Positions 57,747 through 64,000 of a DNA stretch of 64,000 nucleotides are shown piece after piece. Source of the stretch: Alteromonas ponticola (GTDB taxonomy: Bacteria > Pseudomonadota > Gammaproteobacteria > Enterobacterales > Alteromonadaceae); contig NZ_JAATNW010000004.1 in assembly GCF_012911815.1 (NCBI RefSeq), positions 62,001-126,000 of the forward strand. Reading direction: 5' to 3'. The first letter of the stretch is position 1. Each line of letters begins with the position of its first letter. Under the pieces are notes generated by a model that worked only from the letters and a program-made list of their open reading frames with translations, did not search any database and had not been told where the DNA came from. The position numbers were made by a program, and so were the translations under genes.

Positions 57747-58721
57747 CTATAACCAGCGTTTCCACAACATTGCAATTAACATAACAATGGCTAAGCCGCC
57801 CATGCCAGCCATTAACAGGGTAAACGCTTCAGGGGTTTCGGTGCCGGGCAAACCCGCTACATTCATACCAAAAACGCCGGTTAGAAATGAAAGAGGTAAA
57901 AATATGGCAGTAACCAAAGATAGCACGTACATGCGCATCCCCTGACGATCGGCAATTGAATTGCGTAATTCGTCTTGTAACACGATGGCGCGTTCCCGGG
58001 CTAAATCGAGATCTTCAATGTATCGGGTGACACGTTCCGTTTGCTCTCTTAGCGCAAACATTTGTTCATTGGAGAGATGCGGCAATCTGAACATGGCATC
58101 TAAGGCGTCCCGTTGGGGGGCCAGATAGCGTCTAATCGACGCTGCGCGCCGACGTAGATCGCTGAGCGCCAAACGGGCTTTTTTATCCAGCTGCTCGCTT
58201 AATTCAAAATCCACTAACGTATCGTCGAACTGATCCACGGTTTCGTGAATTTTGTCAGCTACATTTTCGATGATATGAATAAGCATATGCGTAGAGGAGG
58301 CAGGAGCCTGGTCGTTGGTTACCTGGTCTCGACTTTCATTAATCGACATTAAACCGCGATCTGCTCTCCTGGCGGTGACAATTAATTTCTCTTCTAACCA
58401 CACTCGTAGTGAAACCATGTCATCAGGGGCAGCGCCGGGGTTTTTGTTAATTCCGCGCAGATAAATCAAGGTACCTTTGTCGACTGTCATGGTTCGGGGG
58501 CGCGTGACCAGTGTAGAGAGTTTATCAGCAACCGTTTCCGACAGCCCGATTGCTTTCATTACGCTGTCGACCTCGTCCACGTCAGAGCAAAGGTGGATCC
58601 ACAAATACTCATCGTGAGCGCAGGAATAGGGAAAATCATCTAAATTTAGAGAACGGCTGCTGCCATTCGCGTTAATTACATAAGCCCATAAAAAGGCTTC
58701 AGTAGTCGCAGCTTTATTCAT
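57747..58721 (-). CDS. zntB: CorA-family zinc/magnesium transporter (ZntB-like)
   Basis: This 324-residue protein has a large cytosolic domain and two C-terminal helices. The essential GMN motif is in GVFGMNVAGLPGTE, ending the first helix, and the second runs LLMAGMGGLAIVMLIAMLWK. Length and the N-terminal AFLWAYVIN are closer to ZntB than CorA. ZntB takes up zinc with protons, but the exact metal here is not proved. Its ATG overlaps the stop of the mechanosensitive channel gene by 4 bases, so they are co-translated. Confidence 0.9.
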   Translation of the reverse strand: MNKAATTEAFLWAYVINANGSSRSLNLDDFPYSCAHDEYLWIHLCSDVDEVDSVMKAIGLSETVADKLSTLVTRPRTMTVDKGTLIYLRGINKNPGAAPDDMVSLRVWLEEKLIVTARRADRGLMSINESRDQVTNDQAPASSTHMLIHIIENVADKIHETVDQFDDTLVDFELSEQLDKKARLALSDLRRRAASIRRYLAPQRDALDAMFRLPHLSNEQMFALREQTERVTRYIEDLDLARERAIVLQDELRNSIADRQGMRMYVLSLVTAIFLPLSFLTGVFGMNVAGLPGTETPEAFTLLMAGMGGLAIVMLIAMLWKRWL

Positions 58722-59641
58722 GCATCAACTTCTTTTTTGGGACGCACCAGACTCAGCGAGCCATCTATGTGAACATCACGCTGCGGGAAAGCAATTACAA
58801 TGTTGGCGTCGTTAAATAACTCATCTATGGCAAACCTGACGGCACTGCGTATCTTACGTAAGTCTCGTTCAACTGTAGCGTTAACCCAGAAATACACTTC
58901 AAAGACCAGCGCGTTATCGCCAAAGTCTTCAAAAATCACTACTGGTTTGGGTTCGGTTAAGATATCTTCCTGCATCGTCACCGCTTGCTCTATAAGCTCT
59001 GCGACTTTTTTACATGGAGAACCATAGGCAACACCTACTTTAACCGTGGTGCGGGTAAGGCGATCAATCAATGTCCAGTTGATCACAGTATTTTCTAACA
59101 GTTTACTATTGGGAATAAGCATATGTACGCCATCTATCCGCCGAATGCGGGTAGAGCGGGTATTGATGGCTTCTACAGAGCCGCGAGCGTTATCGACTTC
59201 CAGAAAATCGCCAATTCGAATGGGCCTTTCCCACATTAAAATCCAACCGCTGATAAAGTTATTAATAATATTTTGCGCACCAAAACCGACACCTATGGCG
59301 ATTGCTCCGGAAAGAAAGGCAAAGGCGGTCAACGGTACACTAAGCATCTCCAGCGTGGTGACAATGAGAATGGCAAAAGCAATAATATAAAAAATGCGTT
59401 TAAACAGATGAACGGTGTCAGCGCTTGCACCAGTTTTGCGTAGTCGATAGGTCGAAAGGTGAGCCAGTTTGCGAATGACCCACGAACCAATCAGGAAAAC
59501 AATAGGGATAAACAGCAACTCACCAAGAGTGAACGTATGCTTGAACAGGGTAAACAATTCGAAGGATAAATATTGTCTGATTTCGGCTAACAATTCTTGC
59601 ACACTAAATTCTCTTGGTCGCGAAATATGTTGATTTGTCAT
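58718..59641 (-). CDS. MscS-family mechanosensitive channel
   Basis: This 307-residue protein has three to four N-terminal helices and the MscS pore helix in AFAFLSGAIAIGVGFGAQNI. The soluble domain follows with WERPIRIGDFLEV and GSVEAINTRSTRIRRIDG, both conserved in the family. It opens when membrane tension rises under osmotic downshock. The pairing with a ZntB-like transporter, by a 4-base overlap, may indicate ion balance. Confidence 0.93.
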   Translation of the reverse strand: MTNQHISRPREFSVQELLAEIRQYLSFELFTLFKHTFTLGELLFIPIVFLIGSWVIRKLAHLSTYRLRKTGASADTVHLFKRIFYIIAFAILIVTTLEMLSVPLTAFAFLSGAIAIGVGFGAQNIINNFISGWILMWERPIRIGDFLEVDNARGSVEAINTRSTRIRRIDGVHMLIPNSKLLENTVINWTLIDRLTRTTVKVGVAYGSPCKKVAELIEQAVTMQEDILTEPKPVVIFEDFGDNALVFEVYFWVNATVERDLRKIRSAVRFAIDELFNDANIVIAFPQRDVHIDGSLSLVRPKKEVDA

Positions 59642-59758
59642 CTATTTTGGCATGATAGACTGTCAACGAACTGCTTGCCAAGTTAAACGCTATTGATTTG
59701 AACCGACAACCAGCAAAGCAAAGTAACTATTAGGGCGCTAACTAAAGGACACCGATAA

Positions 59759-60298
59759 ATGATTAAAATCCTACAGAATTCAATTTGCCGCGTTGTAAAA
59801 CTTGCTGCGCTTTTAGGGCTTTGCCTTTTCACTGTTTCTTCCTACGCGTTGACGTTCAAGCTCTCAGAAAAAGACGTAGATATGATGGCTAAAGCGTCGT
59901 TCCCGCAAACGCAGTTGCATGAGGGAATGATTTTAACCTTTTCCGATCCAGAGGTTGATTTAGGCGTGGCTAATAATGATGTCAGCATGGTCGTAACGAT
60001 GAAAGCGGAAAAAACCGAAGGGGTGATTATCGCGCGCGGGAAAATCAGCGGACAACTGGCCTGGCGCAGAGCAAAAAAAGAATTACAGATTGAAAAGCCA
60101 GTGCTGTCAGATTTAAAAATTCTGGAAAATAAGATGTCGGATGCCACTGGCATGATAGAAGGTGTGAAAGCCATTCAGGGCAAAGTGTTGCCCGTGATTC
60201 TATTGCTCGATATGAATGAAATGGAATTGGGTATTTTCGCCAACCAGTTGCCAAGAAGTATGGCAGTTCGCGATGAACAGTTAATAATTGAGATGTAA
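59759..60298 (+). CDS. DUF1439 family secreted protein
   Basis: This 179-residue protein has an N-terminal signal (LAALLGLCLFTVSSYA) with no clear lipobox at the cleavage site. The core from LTFKLSEKDVDMMAKASFP is typical of the DUF1439 family, which includes E. coli lipoprotein YceB. The fold is thought to bind lipids, but function is unknown. The downstream ATP-grasp gene starts directly after its stop, so they are one unit. Confidence 0.85.
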   Translation: MIKILQNSICRVVKLAALLGLCLFTVSSYALTFKLSEKDVDMMAKASFPQTQLHEGMILTFSDPEVDLGVANNDVSMVVTMKAEKTEGVIIARGKISGQLAWRRAKKELQIEKPVLSDLKILENKMSDATGMIEGVKAIQGKVLPVILLLDMNEMELGIFANQLPRSMAVRDEQLIIEM

Positions 60299-61165
60299 AT
60301 GAAGAAACTGGCATTCTTGTCAACAGACAATCTGGAAGATTTTTTTGTTTATGATGATCTGCTGGTAGTGCCGTTTGCACAAGCCGGTTGGCATGTGGAT
60401 ACGATTTCCTGGCATCGCAGTGATGTGAACTGGGATGACTATGAAGCTGTTATCGTGCGAAGCACATGGGATTATCAACAACATGCCAACGCATTTTTAA
60501 ATGCGTTAACGATTATCGAGCAATCTACGGCGCGGCTGGAAAATCCATTTCAGCTGCAACGCTGGAACATGCATAAAACGTATTTGAATGATCTGCAAAA
60601 GCAGGGGATAACCACGGTGCCTACTTTATGGTTACCAGGGTTTGACAAGCACCTGATAGCGGCTCAGTTCGATTTATGGGACACCAGGCATCTGATAATT
60701 AAACCTACCTTAAGTGCGAATGCGGATGATACCTTTAAACTCACCCCTGCTGAGCTTGAGGAAAAGTCTGAGCAGTTAAGCTCGCTATTTACTCGCCGGG
60801 AGATGATGGTCCAGCCTTTTTTGGATACCATCGTTGAAGAAGGCGAGTATTCGCTGTTTTATTTTGGTGGCGAATACAGTCATGCGATTTTAAAACGTCC
60901 GGCAGCGGGTGATTTTCGTGTACAGGAAGAGCATGGCGGGCAGCTTTCTCCACATCATGCAGATGCTACAATGCGTCAGGTCGCAGAACAAGCTCTCGCC
61001 GCTATGCCTGATTCTGCTCTATATGCAAGGGTGGATTTAATTCGCTGCAACAATGAATGGGCAGTAATGGAACTGGAACTGATAGAGCCCTCATTGTACT
61101 TCACGCTCGACGCTAAATCGCCTCAACGTTTTGTGGATGCGTTTATTGCCAGATTGGATAGATGA
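60299..61165 (+). CDS. ATP-grasp family ligase-like protein
   Basis: This 288-residue cytosolic protein resembles the RimK/glutathione-synthetase branch of ATP-grasp. The N-terminal half carries VIVRSTWDYQQHANAFLNAL. ATP-binding elements include LIIKPTLSANADDTFKL and MMVQPFLDTIVEEGEYSLFY. The magnesium site is probably WAVMELELIEPSLYF, where Glu and Asn/Glu ligands are expected. Such proteins join a carboxyl group to an amine or thiol. The substrates are not known. Confidence 0.87.
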   Translation: MKKLAFLSTDNLEDFFVYDDLLVVPFAQAGWHVDTISWHRSDVNWDDYEAVIVRSTWDYQQHANAFLNALTIIEQSTARLENPFQLQRWNMHKTYLNDLQKQGITTVPTLWLPGFDKHLIAAQFDLWDTRHLIIKPTLSANADDTFKLTPAELEEKSEQLSSLFTRREMMVQPFLDTIVEEGEYSLFYFGGEYSHAILKRPAAGDFRVQEEHGGQLSPHHADATMRQVAEQALAAMPDSALYARVDLIRCNNEWAVMELELIEPSLYFTLDAKSPQRFVDAFIARLDR

Positions 61166-61188
61166 TCGCGAAAAGTGGCGTGGGTAAT

Positions 61189-61221
61189 GTTATCCCCCCG
61201 CTTCCGTGCGGGGATGATAAC
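61189..61221. terminator. Strong hairpin between convergent genes
   Basis: GTTATC and GATAAC flank CCCCGC and GCGGGG around a short loop, with small internal mismatches. It separates the ATP-grasp gene from the DUF3300 gene and likely ends both transcripts, though no T tract is present. Confidence 0.6.
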
Positions 61222-61236
61222 GCGGTGGTAAATCGT

Positions 61237-62553
61237 TTATCTATCGCGGTCCAGATCTCGACTGCGATGCACATCCCGAGGTTGCCTGGTGGGTACTGTC
61301 TGCTGACGTGACATATCGCGAACTGGGGCCATGTCCCGTGAGATAGCGCCTCTGGAGATTTCTCGCGAAACATCCTGTTGTCTGCGCTCTATCACCTCGC
61401 GCTGAATTTCTCGACGCTCAACCTGAGGGCGAGGGGTAACCTGCCGTTCACGCTGCATATACTCTTTTTTGTCGATGACCGGGCGTTCCGGTTGCGCCAG
61501 TTCACCCCTGCGAATAGGCGTGACATCGCGTTTTTCCCGATTAAGTTCGCGTGATTGCGTCTTCACCACATCACGCTGTTGGATGACTTTTTCCCGGGGC
61601 ATACTGCGTACGTGACGCAACTGGTCGTTAAGCTCGCGATGTTCAATTTTGCGTTGCTGGTAGCTGGCTTTGCTTTGAATATGCTTACCTTCACGCAGTG
61701 ATTGGACCCGGTTAATGACTCTTGGGGAATAACGGGTGCGACGATGGTCAGCGTTATGATCCCAGCGCTGATAGCCTTTGCTGTACACATGCCGGGTATA
61801 CCGAGGATGGTGGTAATAACGCACCGGTGCATGGCTAACCACCACATAGCGATCGTGCCAGTGAATACCACCAAAGTAAAAATGGGTACTTAAGCGGAAA
61901 CTGGGGCTCCAGTAAAAACTCGCGTGAGAAACTGCATGCACAGGGTGATGCCAATATACCGGGGCAATTGGATGCCACCAGCTGCCATAAACGACGCGTG
62001 TATCGTAATAAGGAATATACACGATTTCACGTCGACGGGGCTCTATCACTATGACCTCTTCCTCTTTTTCGTAGGTTAAATAGTCAGAGTTTTTAAGGTT
62101 CCCAGTATTTAATGCATGTTGACGTAACACTTGCACCCGGGCCAGCACGCGACCCTGGTCAATTAATACGTTATCACCTAAATCCTGTAACCAATCCAAA
62201 TCGTCACTCATGGTTTCCAGTACTTGCGTCAAGGGCGCAAGCGCACGCACACTGGGATCCCAGTCAAACACTTCCACTTCTTCCGCCACTTCTTCAGCAG
62301 TTAAATGCGAATTGTCTTTACGCCACCGATAGGCGTTTAACACCTCTAATGGATAGGTAGAGGCAATCAGTATGTGGGTGAGCACGGTGTCGGGGTATAA
62401 CGCGATGGGCGCTAAAATGCTGTCCAGCTCCGCATCACTGAATTCATCCTGCTTCATCTGTGGCTCAGGTGGCGGAGTGGCGCTCACGGGAGTGCTCAGC
62501 ACCACGCCGGCAAGCGGCAGTGTGGCTAATACGGCAATCAAAATTTTTTTCAT
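61237..62553 (-). CDS. DUF3300 family secreted protein with Arg-rich tail
   Basis: This 438-residue protein has a signal peptide (IAVLATLPLAGVVLSTPVSA). The DUF3300 domain reads ELDSILAPIALYPDTVLTHI through TYPLEVLNAYRWRK and VLRQHAL. After a Tyr/His/Trp-rich middle (HYFGG-type blocks, YYHHPRYTRHVYS) comes a long Arg/Glu/Gln-rich tail with repeated RE and RD pairs. ATG 62553 is preferred because AAGGAG lies 5 bases upstream. Function is unknown; the tail may bind nucleic acid or polyanions. Confidence 0.87.
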   Translation of the reverse strand: MKKILIAVLATLPLAGVVLSTPVSATPPPEPQMKQDEFSDAELDSILAPIALYPDTVLTHILIASTYPLEVLNAYRWRKDNSHLTAEEVAEEVEVFDWDPSVRALAPLTQVLETMSDDLDWLQDLGDNVLIDQGRVLARVQVLRQHALNTGNLKNSDYLTYEKEEEVIVIEPRRREIVYIPYYDTRVVYGSWWHPIAPVYWHHPVHAVSHASFYWSPSFRLSTHFYFGGIHWHDRYVVVSHAPVRYYHHPRYTRHVYSKGYQRWDHNADHRRTRYSPRVINRVQSLREGKHIQSKASYQQRKIEHRELNDQLRHVRSMPREKVIQQRDVVKTQSRELNREKRDVTPIRRGELAQPERPVIDKKEYMQRERQVTPRPQVERREIQREVIERRQQDVSREISRGAISRDMAPVRDMSRQQTVPTRQPRDVHRSRDLDRDR

Positions 62554-62728
62554 CATCACTCCTTATTCGCAGGCATATATCCGATGAGGATTTATACGTG
62601 TTAATTGGAGTTATAGAGGGTTGAGGATTAACGGAAGCTGAATCAAACTTAAACTAGTTAAATCGAGATGCATAAAACTACACTTTAATACAGTCGCGTT
62701 TACATCGACTCTCCCATAGAGTTCACAT

Positions 62729-62744
62729 TGTTCGAAGACGAACA
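62729..62744. promoter_or_regulatory. Inverted repeat upstream of the second double-glycine peptide
   Basis: TGTTCG and CGAACA form a perfect 6-base dyad around AAGA, 42 bases before the peptide ATG. The size fits a dimeric repressor site; the protein that would bind it is unknown. Confidence 0.4.
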
Positions 62745-62786
62745 TTCATGTTTAGCAAATTCACCAAAAATTTTTAAAGGAATAAA

Positions 62787-62915
62787 ATGAAAGAATTACA
62801 TAACGATGAGTTAGAAGCTGTTTCTGGCGGATTGTACAATTTTTTTCCTGGCTATGGTGCAAGTAAGCTTCTTGATGGTTACTGGGATTGGGTAGCAGGT
62901 GGAGCAGTTGGTTAA
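62787..62915 (+). CDS. Double-glycine leader peptide, 42 residues
   Basis: This small gene encodes the leader MKELHNDELEAVSGG and a 27-residue core that begins LYNFFPGYGASKL and ends AGGAVG. The Gly-Gly after a Glu-Leu-Glu-x-Val-Ser core is the usual cut site of a C39-peptidase exporter. AAAGGA lies 5 bases before the ATG. The core is small and hydrophobic with Gly, Trp and Tyr residues and a GG pair near the end, like class II bacteriocins, but it has no cysteine. The leader closely resembles that of the peptide at 4609. A small membrane protein gene follows and could encode immunity. Confidence 0.75.
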   Translation: MKELHNDELEAVSGGLYNFFPGYGASKLLDGYWDWVAGGAVG

Positions 62916-62971
62916 AAAGTAGAAAATAATGGTCGTGGTTATGACGCTCCGCTACTTTAAATTTGTCTTGA

Positions 62972-62994
62972 AAAGCCGCATCTTTAGCGACTTT
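62972..62994 (+). terminator. Possible attenuator hairpin after the peptide gene
   Basis: AAAGCCGC and GCGACTTT pair with one mismatch around a 7-base loop. It would partly stop transcripts before the downstream membrane gene, a common design for peptide/immunity pairs. Confidence 0.35.
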
Positions 62995-63015
62995 CCAGTT
63001 TGGGAGGGCTAAGCA

Positions 63016-63225
63016 GTGAAAAAGTTTTCCATAATATTTCTAAGTCTCATCATAATCTTCAGCGCTGATTATTTAACAGATGAACCCCTTATACATTCAT
63101 GGAATGAGCTTACGCGATTCACTATTTTATACGAGGTGCTATATTTTGCTTGCGCCTACGTGCTGGCATCGATGATTGTTCATTTTACTGCGCAGACTTT
63201 AACTAAGTTCAACACCCAAAATTAA
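63016..63225 (+). CDS. Small two-helix membrane protein, possible immunity factor
   Basis: This 69-residue protein has an N-terminal helix (FSIIFLSLIIIFSADYL) and a second (VLYFACAYVLASMIVHF), with a short loop between and a polar tail. The start is GTG at 63016 with GGGAGGG 7 bases upstream. It follows the double-glycine peptide by 100 bases on the same strand. No family is recognised. Size and position fit a bacteriocin immunity protein, but that is inferred from context only. Confidence 0.65.
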   Translation: MKKFSIIFLSLIIIFSADYLTDEPLIHSWNELTRFTILYEVLYFACAYVLASMIVHFTAQTLTKFNTQN

Positions 63226-63227
63226 AG

Positions 63228-63845
63228 CTAATCTTTAAACAAATGCGGGTCAAAGGCATGACCAAGTTTTTCGGTTTTGGTTTTAATATAGTGCTTATTG
63301 TCTTTGGTGATACCATGGTCGATAGGTTTACGCGCGACAATTTCAACGCCTAGTTTTTCCAATGCCGCCACTTTACGCGGATTGTTAGTCATCAGTTCGA
63401 CTTTATTCACATTCAGTTTTTCAAGCATGAGCTTACAGATGTCATAGCTGCGTAAATCGGCATCAAACCCTAAATGTTCGTTTGCCTCTACTGTATCCAT
63501 GCCCGCATCTTGTAAGTTATAGGCACGAATTTTATTCAATAAGCCGATGCCACGGCCTTCCTGACGCAGGTACAGTAACACCCCAAATCCTTTTTCCACC
63601 ATGTTTGCCATCGCTTTTTCGAGCTGAAAGCCGCAATCGCAACGGGTACTAAATAGGGCGTCACCGGTTAGACATTCTGAATGAATGCGAATGGGCACTA
63701 CATCACTTTCTTTCCATTCACCGTAGGAAAGTGCGACGTGCTCCTGACCACTGGCTTCAACAAATCCGTGAATACGAAAATTACCTAAGCGGGTAGGTAG
63801 TTTTGCAGAGCTTACATATTCATATTTAGGTTGCTGGCTGGTCAT
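63228..63845 (-). CDS. ribA: GTP cyclohydrolase II
   Basis: This 205-residue enzyme opens GTP at the first step of riboflavin synthesis. The zinc site is visible in CLTGDALFSTRCDCGFQLE and the substrate loop in YLRQEGRGIGLLNKIRAYNL. The late VELMTNNPRKVAALEKLGVE is also conserved. It is a free-standing RibA, not the RibBA fusion. It converges with the small membrane protein gene with two bases between their ends. Confidence 0.96.
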   Translation of the reverse strand: MTSQQPKYEYVSSAKLPTRLGNFRIHGFVEASGQEHVALSYGEWKESDVVPIRIHSECLTGDALFSTRCDCGFQLEKAMANMVEKGFGVLLYLRQEGRGIGLLNKIRAYNLQDAGMDTVEANEHLGFDADLRSYDICKLMLEKLNVNKVELMTNNPRKVAALEKLGVEIVARKPIDHGITKDNKHYIKTKTEKLGHAFDPHLFKD

Positions 63846-63930
63846 AACACATCTTTATCGCTGTTGGAGAACCGTTAATGTTAGGGCAGTTTGGTGAAAT
63901 ACAATAATGCTGCAACGAATTATACCAGTG

Positions 63931-64000
63931 TTAGCTGGTGTTCGCATCGCTATCCAGTGAGACATACTCCTTAAGGCTGCGCGGTTTGGCAATACCGTAC
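63931..64000 (-). CDS. C-terminal end of an unidentified gene cut by the right edge
   Basis: On the minus strand the frame is open from the edge to a stop at 63931, giving 22 residues ending YVSLDSDANTS. KPRSLKEYV looks protein-like but is too short to identify. Evidence is only the open frame and its position ahead of ribA. Confidence 0.35.
   Translation of the reverse strand, partial: YGIAKPRSLKEYVSLDSDANTS

Noticed and set aside
62929-63012. 27-residue ORF between the second peptide and the small membrane protein
   Set aside because: It has no ribosome site and no leader motif, and the sequence looks incidental. It might act in coupling, but support is lacking.

Overview
The window reads as chromosome of a marine-type gammaproteobacterium, most likely in the Alteromonadales. 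The evidence is the gmk-rpoZ-spoT-ridA-trmH-recG-rsmJ order, a hemCDXY operon, an EF-P-like (YeiP/EfpL) protein and the style of many proteins. The placement rests on gene order and remembered protein families, not on a search. Coding is dense, with no tRNA, rRNA, insertion sequence, prophage gene or CRISPR array seen. The only stretch above 300 bases without a gene is 11903-12230, and it holds a TPP riboswitch.

Layout. 1-4430: the 3' part of a CusA-type metal-efflux RND pump fused in frame to a PepSY membrane domain, then a PepSY/ferredoxin/flavin reductase and a metallo-beta-lactamase-fold hydrolase. 4431-5630: an AT-rich island with a double-glycine (bacteriocin-type) peptide gene overlapped by a PrsW-like intramembrane protease gene. 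5684-12102 (minus): a thiamine operon, riboswitch-thiC-thiDE-thiF-thiS-thiG-thiH. 12231-17355: a small secreted protein, then the minus-strand esterase-hemC-hemD-hemX-hemY run. 17507-28011: the stringent-response, tRNA and DNA-repair block, two peroxiredoxin-like proteins, a flavoprotein and Dps. 28131-28556: a DoxX-like membrane protein.

28790-39060 is a tightly packed plus-strand gene run: a TonB-dependent receptor, a TVP38/TMEM64 membrane domain fused to a mercuric-reductase-like flavoprotein, a DUF547 protein, a YnjB/YnjC/YnjD-like ABC importer, a CDP-alcohol phosphatidyltransferase and a sterol-desaturase-like hydroxylase. Its gene set recalls the uncharacterised E. coli ydjXYZ-ynjABCDEF region, with extra parts. 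This is the best candidate here for an undescribed multi-gene system.

39204-48002 holds a DUF1499 protein, a PAS/GGDEF cyclase, an AttE/F/H-like ABC export cluster, a lipoprotein with a TonB C-terminal domain, efpL and a J-domain protein. 48145-56781 holds a 1390-residue lipoprotein with TSP3 and PKD domains and an RND multidrug pump pair. 56858-61165 holds a glutaredoxin/MauE-like fusion, a ZntB-like transporter, an MscS channel, and a DUF1439/ATP-grasp pair. 61237-63845 holds a DUF3300 protein, a second double-glycine peptide of only 42 residues with a small membrane protein behind it, and ribA. A gene tail runs off the right edge on the minus strand.

The two double-glycine peptides, 58 kb apart, share the leader core ELE-x-VSGG, so one exporter elsewhere in the genome probably serves both.
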